From NCBI RefSeq assembly GCF_003522965.1, contig NZ_CP031513.1, forward strand, positions 1,302,001 through 1,366,000: a stretch of 64,000 bases of DNA, read 5' to 3'. The stretch's first letter is position 1. Each line of letters begins with the position of its first letter. This DNA comes from Bombilactobacillus bombi (GTDB lineage: Bacteria > Bacillota > Bacilli > Lactobacillales > Lactobacillaceae). The notes under the pieces were generated by a model. It worked only from the letters and a program-made list of their open reading frames with translations, did no database searches and was not told the DNA's origin. Position numbers and translations under genes: made by a program. This document shows, piece by piece, positions 1 to 9,239 of the stretch.

Positions 1-1
1 A

Positions 2-439
2 GTTGATCCCAAGTTTATTATTGCTGATGAGCCTATTTCAGCTTTGGACGTTTCTATTCAAGCGCAAGTCGTTAATCTAATGAAAGATATTCAGCGTAAA
101 AAGAACCTCACTTATCTTTTCATTGCCCATGATTTATCCATGGTTAAATACATCAGTGATCGAATTGCCGTCATGCACCAAGGACGTCTGATGGAATTAG
201 GAACAGCCGATGAAGTCTATAATCATCCCCTTCATCCTTACACTAAAAGCTTGTTGTCAGCTGTTCCTTTACCTGATCCAGAATTGGAACGCAAACGTGA
301 GCGAATTCCTTATGATGCTTCTGTAGAACAAAGTGGAACTGAAGAACGTAAACTCAGAGAAATCGTTCCTGGTCATTTTGTCTATAGCACTAAAGATGAA
401 GTTGATGAATATCGCGAAGCTGAAATCATTAATAACTAA
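2..439 (+). CDS. oppF: Oligopeptide ABC transporter ATP-binding protein, C-terminal part (5' end outside window)
   Basis: This is the C-terminal end of an ATPase that powers oligopeptide import. The frame is open from base 2, so the gene begins before the window. Visible motifs are the Walker B segment FIIADEP, the D-loop [11 protein letters not shown] and the H-loop [11 protein letters not shown]. These are followed by the [15 protein letters not shown] segment typical of the OppD/OppF/DppF subfamily and a short tail with PGHFVYS. The tail fits OppF better than OppD. It ends just before a bidirectional terminator, so it is the last gene of its operon. A broken oppA lies 4.8 kb downstream on the same strand, with a surface-protein gene inserted between. 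Family assignment is firm; the choice of F over D is likely but not certain. Confidence 0.9.
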   Translation, partial: VDPKFIIADEPISALDVSIQAQVVNLMKDIQRKKNLTYLFIAHDLSMVKYISDRIAVMHQGRLMELGTADEVYNHPLHPYTKSLLSAVPLPDPELERKRERIPYDASVEQSGTEERKLREIVPGHFVYSTKDEVDEYREAEIINN

Positions 440-440
440 T

Positions 441-475
441 AAAAAGCAGATACTTTAAAAGTATCTGCTTTTTTG
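441..475. terminator. Bidirectional intrinsic terminator
   Basis: The stem AGCAGATACTT / AAGTATCTGCT has A-runs on one side and T-runs on the other. It serves the oppF end on the plus strand and the surface-protein gene on the minus strand. Confidence 0.9.
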
Positions 476-511
476 TCATTTTTTTGCCGGACTATTTTTA
501 CAATTTCGAAT

Positions 512-3500
512 CTAGATACTATTAGTTACTGACCAATTCAAAGTAGTACTATAGTGACCTAGTTGAGGATTATTTAAACCATTTTTTAAAAAAATACCCG
601 CAACTTGTTGTTTATTTACCCACCAAGAATCGGCTAAGTGATTATTAACATTAGTATTAGAAACATTAGCCGGTAAAACTTTATTAAAAATGACAGTGTC
701 ATTGGTCGTATTCAAATTTTGTTCGGTACTATTACTCCCCGACGCTTTATAAAAAAGAGAATTATATAGTATATGACCTTGATTATTTTCTAATTCATTT
801 TGTAATTTAACTGACACTGCTAATTTATTATTAGGTATTTGCGTATATTCTAATTGCAAATTTTGTTGCACTTCATCTCTATTAGAGATAAAATATGGAG
901 CTTTGCCCTTGTTATTAAGAATATGCTTCCCAAAATCCATCAAATTAGGGACCGTTAATCTCAATAAATATACATTCCCTAATTGTAAATTCCTAGTTGT
1001 GCCTAAGTCTAAACTATCCAAAATACCGTCATTATCAAAATTAGTCTGCAGTTGAACTGGTGCCAAATTAAGGTCTTTTTGTCCATAATCAATCTCAATT
1101 CCTTGTTCAACTTTAAAAGTTGTATTGACTGGAAAATATCCATTAACAGCAATTTGATCAAAATCACTGGCCTGATAATTAGTGTCATATTTAATACTTT
1201 GAGTTTGCTGTTTGTTTCCTGCACTAACTGTCAAACGCAAATCATTAGTTAACCTTATTCCTGGTGAATCTGCTGCTGATGCCGTTTTATTATCACGTGA
1301 CAATGTGAAATTGTCGACTTTTGCTGTTTTATTTTTAGCAGTAAAAATATTAGCTTCAGTATACTTACCAGATGCGATGACCGCTGGATTTTTATACCCA
1401 TTTTCATTACTGGCAATTTTAGTATGACCTTTATCAAGTAATTTATTACCTGCGTATGCTGGCACATTAATAACATCATAAAAATAATTTAATAAACTAT
1501 TTTCAGGAATTTTACCACTACTATCTGTATCAAAGATAGGACTTTGGCTTTGCTTATCATCTTGACCATAAAATTTATAATTATGTTTTTGTGGCGTTGC
1601 TGTTACGCCTTCACTAGCTGGTATTTTCCACACTAGCTGATTCACATCTTTATTAGGCGTCATAGAAAATTCATTAAATGCTTGACTAACCGGAGGAACC
1701 AGCATTTCATTATTAGCCGGATCCATATATCCATAAATTGATAACTTTTTTGCATCCGGATTTACATCTTGATATTGGAGTGGTATTTGTAAGTCATCAC
1801 CCAAAGCATAAACTTTTTTACCTTTAGTTTTATCCAAATTAAGAGATAAATTACTTAATCTAATTTGGCGAACGGTTGATGCTTGAAAGTTATTAACAGC
1901 CATCACCTTTAGAATATCTGAGGGAGCAAAGTTTGTGATTTTATTTTTAGGATTATTACGATTGTAATTATCAATTAGTAAATTAATATCATTAATATTA
2001 AAGGTATTTCCCTGCCAACTGATAACGTGCGGATCAGTAACGTATTTCCAAGGCGTCGCTAAATCAGCTCCAGGTTTACTGCGGTTAGGCAAGTTATTGA
2101 CACTACTCTCAAACCAGTCCACCTTATCTGGCTCAATCGGGGTCAACTGTACTGGTGGATTAAGCATTGTTTTCTTTGGATCGACAGAATCTTTGTCTGG
2201 ATTAATCTCTGTTGTAGTTCCTAGGTCAATCTCTTGTCCTTGATGTTGCAAGACTACCCGAATTTGTGTATCCGTTAAAGGGCTTGTATCATTAGGCTCT
2301 TTGTTTGATATCGTTCCTGTAATTCCTTTTTGTTGGGGCTCAATTGTTTTAAAAGTGTCTGATAATTCGGGACCATTAATGCTAGTTACATCAATTTGTC
2401 CAAATTCATTAAAATTATTACTATTACCAATCTGCAATTGTTGAAGAACTGTTTGTAACTTTTTTAATTCATTACTGGTTGTCTGTGCCTGCAAAAATGC
2501 ATCATTGGCTTCAGTTGTTAAATTAGTTCTTATAAAGGGTAAATTCAAATACTGAAAAGGAACATCTTGCAATACAACCCCATTGCCAGATGCAGTAGCT
2601 TTAATATCATGCATTTCTATGTTTCCGTTTCCAGAAACTAAATTAGAATCATCATTAGGTCGTACTATTTTTAGTCTTTTGGGTTTATAAACCATCACTT
2701 TGAAGTTACCTGCACTAGAAATCATGTTTACTTTTCCTGTGGCATTTGGTGCACTCATATCAAAAACACCATTTTTATCGACTAAAATATTGGAATTGGA
2801 ACCAATTTCTAGCAAATTAATATTACTATCACCTAAGTTAGAAGCTAAAATTTTCATTGAACCATCATTAATATCCGCTAAACCGCCAACAATATTAATA
2901 ATACTATTTTTACGCTTACCATCACTATTTAAATTAATTTGAGCGTTAGAATCATGATCATATACAATTTTACTGTTGGAACCTAACATCTTAATTGCTA
3001 CAGCGATATTGGCATGAGTCGTGTCAGAAAACGTAAATCCTTTAGTCATCATATCGTCACTAGTATCTATTAAACCTTTATCCGCCGCCGGAATATAATC
3101 AGCTAACGACTTCTGTCCTTCAGACGGATCTCTGGCATCAGTACTGATATTTAAAATACTATCTTTACCCATTTCAATTTTTGAATTATCATCTGACAAA
3201 TAAAGTCCTGTAGCTTTTTTATAACCCCAATCTTTCCAATCTTCGGCCTCCATGACAATTGATTTCCCATTACGATAGCCATTACCAGTATTGGGATATA
3301 AATTTACATTGGCATTCTTTTCCAGTTTAGCATTTCCTGTTAGATATAATGCTGTTCCCGCATAAGTGTACCCGTTATACACACTATCTGCTCCAAAAGT
3401 AACATTATGAACTTCCATATTTTGTTGGCCTTCTCGAGCATTAGTCGCAGTACCTTGACATCTATATAAGTTACCATCTGGACCATTATAGGTATACAAA

Positions 3501-4387
3501 GAAAAAGCATTTACTGTTCCATAAGTGGTTATATTAACATCGCCATTACTGTATAAAAATTGCGCCCCATAATAATTAACATCCCGAAAAATTTCATGAG
3601 TCCACCCTGAATTATTTTCAGCTCGAATAAATCCCAAATAAGTAGAACCATATAAAGTGACATTATTCACCTCAATACTGACATTTAAACTATCACTAGT
3701 TTCAATATAAAAATTACCAGCATTAATATAATGTCCTTGTCCATCAATTGTTAGTTTATTTTCAAAACTCGGCCGCCTGATAGTCATATAAAGGCTGTCA
3801 CCATCACCACCATTATGATTATTATAAATAGACCCACCTGGTAAATTCAGTCTACTCATCCGTCCATTAGTGGGATTTTTCACTTGAATATCTGGAATCG
3901 TCTTATCAGATCTTAGTGAAACAATATCAATATCTTTGACTAAAACAATTTTAGTAATGTCAGAATCTTTAACAGATCTATTAGTATTAGCGCGCTCATA
4001 GTTAACTCCATATCCATAGACCGCATGCATAAATTGCTTGCTATTGCGAACATAGGCAATTTTACCGCCAGCAGGATTCGCTTCTAAAACAAAGTCTCCT
4101 GTATCAGGCCAATTAAAATCATTTTCCGTTTTAGGAACTGCTGATTTTGTGAGTAATTTATTAGAGTTATTATTCAAAGGTGTCTGCGCTTGTAATAAAT
4201 TGGTTTGCGTACCTAAGACATTATTAATACTAAGATTATCGGATTTTACAATTGATGCTGCTTGAACTGTTTTAACTTGAACAAGCATTAATAAAACTAA
4301 GATTATCACATTAATCAAACTTATTATTAAAACTCTAATACTGAAAATACAAATTCTATTAGAACAGTTTTTATTAAAAATAAACAT
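512..4387 (-). CDS. Giant WxL-like surface protein with pectate-lyase-like adhesive domain (paralogue A)
   Basis: A secreted cell-wall protein of about 1291 aa. I chose the ATG at 4387 because AGAAAGAAG lies just upstream; a start 36 nt earlier is also open. The N-terminus has a long hydrophobic signal ending in VQAA. From about residue 105 the motif KIAYVRNSKQFMHAVYG followed by ITKIVLVKDIDI matches the pectate-lyase-like adhesive domain of lactobacilli. A long beta-helix-like Asn-rich stretch runs to about residue 640. The C-terminal part shares blocks with the two paralogues at 54-63 kb (NFQAS, LGDDLQIP, NVPAYAG, NVTVPN/DFG-like TVPNLMDFGK). It ends in LNWSVTNSI, the second motif of a WxL domain. 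There is no LPXTG signal. A peptidoglycan-bound adhesin is the likely role; enzymatic activity is not supported. A small Cro-like gene lies 104 nt upstream. Confidence 0.8.
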   Translation of the reverse strand: MFIFNKNCSNRICIFSIRVLIISLINVIILVLLMLVQVKTVQAASIVKSDNLSINNVLGTQTNLLQAQTPLNNNSNKLLTKSAVPKTENDFNWPDTGDFVLEANPAGGKIAYVRNSKQFMHAVYGYGVNYERANTNRSVKDSDITKIVLVKDIDIVSLRSDKTIPDIQVKNPTNGRMSRLNLPGGSIYNNHNGGDGDSLYMTIRRPSFENKLTIDGQGHYINAGNFYIETSDSLNVSIEVNNVTLYGSTYLGFIRAENNSGWTHEIFRDVNYYGAQFLYSNGDVNITTYGTVNAFSLYTYNGPDGNLYRCQGTATNAREGQQNMEVHNVTFGADSVYNGYTYAGTALYLTGNAKLEKNANVNLYPNTGNGYRNGKSIVMEAEDWKDWGYKKATGLYLSDDNSKIEMGKDSILNISTDARDPSEGQKSLADYIPAADKGLIDTSDDMMTKGFTFSDTTHANIAVAIKMLGSNSKIVYDHDSNAQINLNSDGKRKNSIINIVGGLADINDGSMKILASNLGDSNINLLEIGSNSNILVDKNGVFDMSAPNATGKVNMISSAGNFKVMVYKPKRLKIVRPNDDSNLVSGNGNIEMHDIKATASGNGVVLQDVPFQYLNLPFIRTNLTTEANDAFLQAQTTSNELKKLQTVLQQLQIGNSNNFNEFGQIDVTSINGPELSDTFKTIEPQQKGITGTISNKEPNDTSPLTDTQIRVVLQHQGQEIDLGTTTEINPDKDSVDPKKTMLNPPVQLTPIEPDKVDWFESSVNNLPNRSKPGADLATPWKYVTDPHVISWQGNTFNINDINLLIDNYNRNNPKNKITNFAPSDILKVMAVNNFQASTVRQIRLSNLSLNLDKTKGKKVYALGDDLQIPLQYQDVNPDAKKLSIYGYMDPANNEMLVPPVSQAFNEFSMTPNKDVNQLVWKIPASEGVTATPQKHNYKFYGQDDKQSQSPIFDTDSSGKIPENSLLNYFYDVINVPAYAGNKLLDKGHTKIASNENGYKNPAVIASGKYTEANIFTAKNKTAKVDNFTLSRDNKTASAADSPGIRLTNDLRLTVSAGNKQQTQSIKYDTNYQASDFDQIAVNGYFPVNTTFKVEQGIEIDYGQKDLNLAPVQLQTNFDNDGILDSLDLGTTRNLQLGNVYLLRLTVPNLMDFGKHILNNKGKAPYFISNRDEVQQNLQLEYTQIPNNKLAVSVKLQNELENNQGHILYNSLFYKASGSNSTEQNLNTTNDTVIFNKVLPANVSNTNVNNHLADSWWVNKQQVAGIFLKNGLNNPQLGHYSTTLNWSVTNSI

Positions 4388-4467
4388 CGCATACTTCTTT
4401 CTGAGATATAAAATCAATCTCATTAATACAGCAATAAAGTCGTCAGAAGTACTGTGTTCTAATAGTT

Positions 4468-4486
4468 AAATCTAATTGCTAGATTT
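4468..4486. repeat. Inverted repeat between the regulator gene and surface protein A
   Basis: Perfect 7-bp arms AAATCTA / TAGATTT with a 5-nt spacer lie directly after the stop codon of the small Cro-like gene and about 80 nt before surface protein A. There is no T-run, so it is a poor terminator. It could be an operator or an RNA hairpin. Confidence 0.45.
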
Positions 4487-4491
4487 TACAT

Positions 4492-4680
4492 TTAAAGAAG
4501 AATATCAATAGGAATTTTCAATGAAACATGTAATTTTTGAATTTCTAATTTGGTAAATTCACTATGATTATTCAACTTACGATTAGTTGTTGATAAGGAC
4601 CGACCAATTACTGTTGCCACTAACTGCTGTTTAATATGATTAGCCTTTAAATAAGCTAAAAGTTTGCTTGTTTCTGCCAT
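4492..4680 (-). CDS. Small Cro/XRE-like DNA-binding protein
   Basis: A 62-aa protein. The start at 4680 is set by GAAAGGAG six nt upstream; an upstream extension has no ribosome site. The sequence begins MAETSKLLAYLKANHIKQQ and continues IGRSLSTTNRKLN and FTKLEIQKLHVSLKIPIDIL. This has the spacing of a Cro/CI-type five-helix helix-turn-helix domain, as in small phage and plasmid regulators (compare the usual pattern of LA..LG.S..T.SRKLNG...F...EI..IA..L.I). It lies upstream of and in line with surface protein A, so it may be co-transcribed and control it, or be a prophage relic. The DNA-binding class is fairly sure; the target is inference. Confidence 0.65.
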   Translation of the reverse strand: MAETSKLLAYLKANHIKQQLVATVIGRSLSTTNRKLNNHSEFTKLEIQKLHVSLKIPIDILL

Positions 4681-5257
4681 TTTTAACTCCTTTCTCAAAT
4701 TTATAAGATCTAATGATATTAAAAGCAATATAACACGTTAATTATAAAAATAAAATTTGCAATGCCTGGCCATATAACAACTAAGCTATATATAGCATAG
4801 TTTGAATAAGAACTATCAATTCTAGATTCAAAAATTTCTAACTATTCTAGTTATTAATATCGCTTTTATAACAGCATTCATTTATCATAATCAACCATAT
4901 TTATTATTAATAATTACTTGTCTAGTTAGTGCAAACAACAAAAAACTATGCTCTTTAACTTTTTTTAAATTTCAAAGCTTAAAACGGCTCAATTGCGTAA
5001 TATATATCTTATTTGGGATGTTTAAAACATTATGAGAAATAATTAATGCTAAAGATAATAAACCCTCAATAATAAAATTATTTTAATTATGTATGCAGAT
5101 TGTTTCGCCAATCAGACCTGAATTTCAGCTTCATAACCAACATTTTAAAATGATAAAGTCGTTAACTATAATCTAATTATTTTTTAATTTTTTATTTACT
5201 TTTAAAGTTATTTATTATAGACTTAATTCAATTATAATTAGAAAGGAAGTGCTTTCA
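4681..5257. other. AT-rich intergenic region
   Basis: No convincing gene is visible on either strand. It must hold the promoter of the Cro-like gene (minus) and of the broken oppA (plus). The only notable structure is a perfect 12-bp palindrome GCTATATATAGC at 4785-4796. Confidence 0.5.
4785..4796. promoter_or_regulatory. 12-bp palindrome upstream of the Cro-like gene
   Basis: GCTATATATAGC is a perfect palindrome about 105 nt upstream of the Cro-like gene start. It could be an autoregulatory operator. AT-rich palindromes also arise by chance, so this is weak. Confidence 0.3.
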
Positions 5258-6901
5258 GTGCAGTTTAAAAAATTATTTGTTGCTAGTGTGACCGCGTTAC
5301 TTAGTGCTAGTGTTTTGGTAGGTTGTAGTTCATCCACCTCTAAATCACAAGTTCCAAAAGACACAATTCGTATTTCTGAAAAAGATGTTATTTCAACAAT
5401 GGATCCATCTATGAATACTGATGTGATTGGTGCGCAAAATTTAAATAATACCATGGAAGGATTGTATCGTTATCATGGAAAAGAATTACAACCGGCAATA
5501 GCTACTAACATTGTTAAACCCACAAACAATGGACTAACATATACATTTAAATTGCGGAAAAATGCTAGATGGAGTAATGGTGATCCAGTCACTGCAGATG
5601 ATTTTGTTTTTGCCTGGAGACGCACTGTTGATCCCAAAACAAAGTCCGCTTCTTCTTACCTTTTTGAAGGTATCACTAATGCCAAAGATATTACCTCTGG
5701 TGTTAAAGCTGCTAACACCTTAGGAGTCAAAGCATTAGATAAACATACCTTTCAAGTAAATTTAGAAAAACCAATTCCTTATTTAAGTGCTTTGATGACT
5801 TCACCAACTTTTTTTCCACAAAATCAAAAAATTGTAAAAAAATGGGGCCAAAAATTTGGTACCAATTCTAAAACTTTAGTATCCAATGGTCCTTATAAAT
5901 TAGTTAATTAGAACGGTACTAATAATAGTTGGACTGAAGTTAAAAATGACAAATATTGGAATGCTAAAAACGTTCAAGTTCGAAAAATCCAATATCAAGT
6001 TGTTAAAGATTCATCAACTGCACTAAATCTCTATCAGTCTAATAAATTAGATCGAGTACTATTAACTGGAGATATTTCTAAGCAAATGCGAGGCAACAAA
6101 CATTATAGTGTTATCAAACAAAATTCAACATATTATATTGAATTAAACCAAAAAAGACATAGTTTCTTTAAAAATCAAAAAATAAGACATGCCCTTTCTT
6201 TAGCAATTAATCGAAAACAATTAACTCAAAAAATTGTTGGAAGTGGTACAGTCGCAACTAATACATTTAACGCATCTAATATGGCTTTTGATCCTAAAGA
6301 TAAAAATAAAGACTTTACTGCCGAAACAAATAAAACGGCAAAAGCTACTGCAACTTATAATTTAACTAAGGCTAAACAATTATGGAAAGAAGGATTAAAA
6401 GAAACTGGTCAAAATAATAAGCAATTACACTTCACACTTTTAGGAGACGATTTAGAAATCTCTAAACAACAAGACGAATTTATACAAAATCAATTAGAAA
6501 AATTACCTGGATTAAAGGTATCTCTGAGTAATATTCCTTTTAAGAGTCGCATTGCACGTGCTCAAAGTGGCAATTTTGACATGGTAGTTACAGCTTGGAG
6601 CGCAGATTTCCCTGACCCAATCAACTTTCTAACTTTATTTACTACCAATTCTAGTTATAATGATGGCAAATGGTCAAATGCAGAATATGATAGATTTGTA
6701 AATAAAGCCTTAAATGAAGACGCCAATACACCCTCAGCTCGTTGGGAGGATATGAAAGCTGCTCAAAACGTTGCAAATGAACAAGTAGCTGCTATTCCGC
6801 TTTATCAAAATGGACAATCATTTATGACGCATCCTAGAGTAAAGGGAGTTGACTTTGGACCTTCGGGTGACTATAACATGGTATCAATTAGGATAAAATA
6901 A
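5258..6901 (+). pseudogene. oppA: Oligopeptide-binding lipoprotein OppA, broken by one in-frame TAG
   Basis: Encodes a peptide-binding lipoprotein of the SBP_bac_5 family. The GTG start at 5258 follows GAAAGGAAG; the signal peptide ends in the lipobox VLVGC. The frame is interrupted only by TAG at 5909-5911, after YKLVN. The intact paralogue at 31405-33042 reads YKMVNW at the same place, so a TGG tryptophan codon became TAG by one base change. Downstream of the stop the same frame runs on for about 330 codons with no further damage and full similarity (NSWTEVKND, QVVKDSSTALNLYQ, VTAWSADFPDPINFLTLF). As it stands only a 217-aa fragment would be made unless the stop is read through. The lesion looks recent. 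A terminator follows the gene. Confidence 0.88.
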
Positions 6902-6903
6902 TA

Positions 6904-6942
6904 AAAAGCCAATTAGACTGAGCTAGCCTAATTGGTTTTTTA
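6904..6942 (+). terminator. Intrinsic terminator after oppA pseudogene
   Basis: Stem CCAATTAG / CTAATTGG followed by a run of T, directly after the oppA stop codon. Confidence 0.85.
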
Positions 6943-7121
6943 CTTTCAATATAATTAAACAAAAAGTTAACCTTGCTTTAGAATCATGATGATAATAATA
7001 ACTTTATGAAGAAAACTCAATCTTAATTAAATAGTAATCTACACTAACCAAGATTATAAAAAAGTTGCATAAATACTGTGAATGCATTATACATATAATT
7101 AGAACTTTAGGAGATGAAAAA

Positions 7122-7877
7122 ATGGATTCATTAACAGCAAAAATTTTACAAAATAAGATTCCCACTTCAGCCACAATTATACCTAAGCATTTAAGACAAA
7201 AATATGTGCCTCATGGTTTTAAAGACTCTAACAATCAAGCCAAGATTTTAATTGTTGCTGGCGAACCGCGTAAGTACAGTATGACTTATGATTTAATTTA
7301 TACAGCTATGCAATTTTTAGAAGCTCATGATTGCGTAGTTGAGCTTAGAGATTTATATGATTTAGGATTTGATCCTGTTTTGCGTCCTGAAGAATTTTAT
7401 TATGTTAAGGATGGTTTGGGACATAAACCGCATTATTTAGCTAAAGAACAAGATCTAGTACAGCAAGCTCAAACTATTATCTTTGCTTATCCTAACTGGC
7501 ATGATGCCCCAGTAGCGATTGTCAAAGGCTATATCGAAAAGGTCTTCGCAAATAGTTTTGCTTATAAAAATACTAGTCACGGGCCCGTTGGTTTACTACA
7601 AGGACGCCAACTTTATACCATTATGAATTGTGGATATCTTGGCGGTGGTCAAGGATATCTGGGTGATGGTATCGGGCAAAACGATGCTACTTGGGATCAA
7701 TATATGACAGCTTTTAAAGTTTTTGATGATGATACGGCGAAATTCTGGGGGATGAAAAATGCTGGACGCTTTGTTAATGACCAAAGTCCACATAACTTTG
7801 TTCCCAATTATGAAGTTAAATTAGAACAAATTCGGCAAGCTCTCCGGGAACATTTACAACGCGATTTATTTAGTTAG
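7122..7877 (+). CDS. Flavodoxin-fold NAD(P)H oxidoreductase
   Basis: A 251-aa protein of the NAD(P)H dehydrogenase (quinone)/MdaB-KefF type flavoprotein fold. The start at 7122 is set by GGAGATGAAAAA. After about 45 residues comes the first strand AKILIVAGEPRKYSMTYDLI, which corresponds to the FMN phosphate-binding turn. Then come VVELRDLYDLGFDPVL and IIFAYPNWHDAPVAIVKGYIEKVF, which match the family pattern of a flavin-binding 'P.W....PA.LKG..DRV'. The ~45-residue N-terminal extension is longer than usual. It overlaps the convergent nuclease gene by 8 nt. Substrate is unknown; a quinone or other electrophile is likely. Confidence 0.75.
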   Translation: MDSLTAKILQNKIPTSATIIPKHLRQKYVPHGFKDSNNQAKILIVAGEPRKYSMTYDLIYTAMQFLEAHDCVVELRDLYDLGFDPVLRPEEFYYVKDGLGHKPHYLAKEQDLVQQAQTIIFAYPNWHDAPVAIVKGYIEKVFANSFAYKNTSHGPVGLLQGRQLYTIMNCGYLGGGQGYLGDGIGQNDATWDQYMTAFKVFDDDTAKFWGMKNAGRFVNDQSPHNFVPNYEVKLEQIRQALREHLQRDLFS

Positions 7878-8811
7878 TGGTTGCTTGCCCAGTATGATAA
7901 TTAATTTTTACTCCTGCTTGAGTATTGAAAGTCCAAACATTTATTTGTAAAGCCTGCGGATCATGAACTGATTGCGCTAATACATGCACTCCACGGGGCA
8001 CCAATTCATTGTCTGCATAAACAGGAATAGCTTGATAAAATATTACTTCTTGTTGATGTGTCTTTAAGAAGTTGCGGACACGCGTTTCCGAATAGGCCAT
8101 TCCCCCAGGATTATTTTGATTATTAGTCCCTACATTTTGTGCTCGCGTTCCTAAAACCACATTATTGGTTTTCATAGTACCACCTAAAGACCAAGCTAGT
8201 AAATGACTTTTATTATATAAATAGCCACGATATGAACTTAATTGGACCATTTTATTATTGGATTGGTGTCCATACCATTGCTGTTGTTGAGCATTATATT
8301 GACCGTCCAAGTATTCACCTGAAATACGCGTTGAAGATGGAAAAGGCGGTCTTTTCATTACTTTACCTGAATGTTTGACAACATCACGATATCGTACAAA
8401 ACTGGTAACTGCTTGTGTTCGCCCTAATTGGTCTAAGTTATTATACAGTGTATCTTGTTGATCATTGGATTGATTAAGATAAGCCTGTAAATTATTTCCC
8501 GAGCGCATTACTTGCAACCGTTTTTGTGCTGCTTGTGAAAATTCCGGCTGGTTATTATTGATAATAGCATAATTTTGCGGATATTTATGTGCATCAAATT
8601 GTAAATTGATTAATTCTTGATTATCACTACTGTTAATCTTGACTTTATTATTTTGAATTAGTGAGTTGGAATTTAAATGTTGCATACTATCAACAAAATT
8701 AGTAACATGGCCAGCTTTACCACCACCAAACAAGGCCAAAATAACTAATAGTACTAACCAAATCCAATATGATGTTGAAGATTGCGATTTGCGTGACTTT
8801 TTTTGCGCCAT
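7870..8811 (-). CDS. Secreted or membrane-anchored DNA/RNA non-specific endonuclease
   Basis: A 313-aa protein; the ATG at 8811 follows AAAGGAG. A basic stretch (QKKSRKSQ) and one membrane segment (about residues 15-32, WIWLVLLVILALFGGG) put the catalytic part outside the cell. The C-terminal half carries the DNA/RNA non-specific nuclease pattern of streptococcal EndA-like enzymes: RGYLYNKSHLLAWSLGG, with the catalytic histidine in the KSH position of the usual DRGH, then NVVLGTRAQNVGTNNQNNPGGMAYSE with the metal-binding Asn. Likely roles are nutrient scavenging, biofilm DNA turnover or DNA uptake. It is convergent with the oxidoreductase gene. Confidence 0.82.
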   Translation of the reverse strand: MAQKKSRKSQSSTSYWIWLVLLVILALFGGGKAGHVTNFVDSMQHLNSNSLIQNNKVKINSSDNQELINLQFDAHKYPQNYAIINNNQPEFSQAAQKRLQVMRSGNNLQAYLNQSNDQQDTLYNNLDQLGRTQAVTSFVRYRDVVKHSGKVMKRPPFPSSTRISGEYLDGQYNAQQQQWYGHQSNNKMVQLSSYRGYLYNKSHLLAWSLGGTMKTNNVVLGTRAQNVGTNNQNNPGGMAYSETRVRNFLKTHQQEVIFYQAIPVYADNELVPRGVHVLAQSVHDPQALQINVWTFNTQAGVKINYHTGQATTN

Positions 8812-8833
8812 AACATGCTCCTTTTGTAGTAAA

Positions 8834-8868
8834 GAGGGTTGGAACATTAATTGCTCCAACCCTTTTTG
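8834..8868. terminator. Hairpin of the GGTTGGAAC...TCCAACCC type
   Basis: Arms AGGGTTGGA / TCCAACCCT flank a short loop between the nuclease and GlsB genes. The T-run is on the plus strand, so termination of minus-strand transcription would be weak. It resembles two other hairpins at 29573-29606 and 53972-54006. Confidence 0.55.
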
Positions 8869-8933
8869 ATATTTAAGTTATCAGCTAATTCAAATTACCA
8901 AAACTAAATTAAATAAGCAAATATTTATAATAA

Positions 8934-9173
8934 TTAATGCGACCGTTCTGCAAAATAGCCGACAACAGCTACTACAATAATGGCCCCAATAACAGACGGA
9001 ATGACTGCCATTCCAGCTAATTGTGGACCCCAATGACCCAAAAGAGCCTCACCAATAACTGAACCAACTAAGCCAGAAACAATATTACCAACCCAGCCCA
9101 TTCCTTTCTTAGTTAAGGCACCAGCAATTGCGCCAATAATCGCTCCGACAATCAAAACCCATAACCAATGCAT
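8934..9173 (-). CDS. GlsB/YeaQ/YmgE family membrane stress protein
   Basis: A 79-aa protein with three membrane-spanning, glycine-rich helices. The motifs LIVGAIIGAIAGALTKK, GWVGNIVSGLVGSVIG and GAIIVVAVVGYFAE match the transglycosylase-associated (GlsB/YeaQ/YmgE) family. A strong GAGGAGG site precedes the ATG. Members are linked to general stress and bile tolerance in enterococci and lactobacilli; the molecular function is not known. It is probably transcribed on its own. Confidence 0.88.
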   Translation of the reverse strand: MHWLWVLIVGAIIGAIAGALTKKGMGWVGNIVSGLVGSVIGEALLGHWGPQLAGMAVIPSVIGAIIVVAVVGYFAERSH

Positions 9174-9239
9174 AATATAGTTCCTCCTCTACTATCATTG
9201 ATTTTAGCTTCTCCATAACAATTTTGCAATTATTGATTT

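Noticed and set aside
2700-2942. 80-codon plus-strand frame inside surface protein A
   Set aside because: Shadow of a repetitive coding region; no ribosome site.
512-4387. Reading the pectate-lyase-like proteins as active pectate lyases
   Set aside because: The adhesive domain of this type in lactobacilli is a fold match; I see no clear catalytic Arg/Asp set, and the proteins end in a wall-binding domain.
5215-5454. 79-codon minus-strand frame across the oppA start
   Set aside because: Antisense to oppA signal-peptide and N-terminal codons, no ribosome site, no family.
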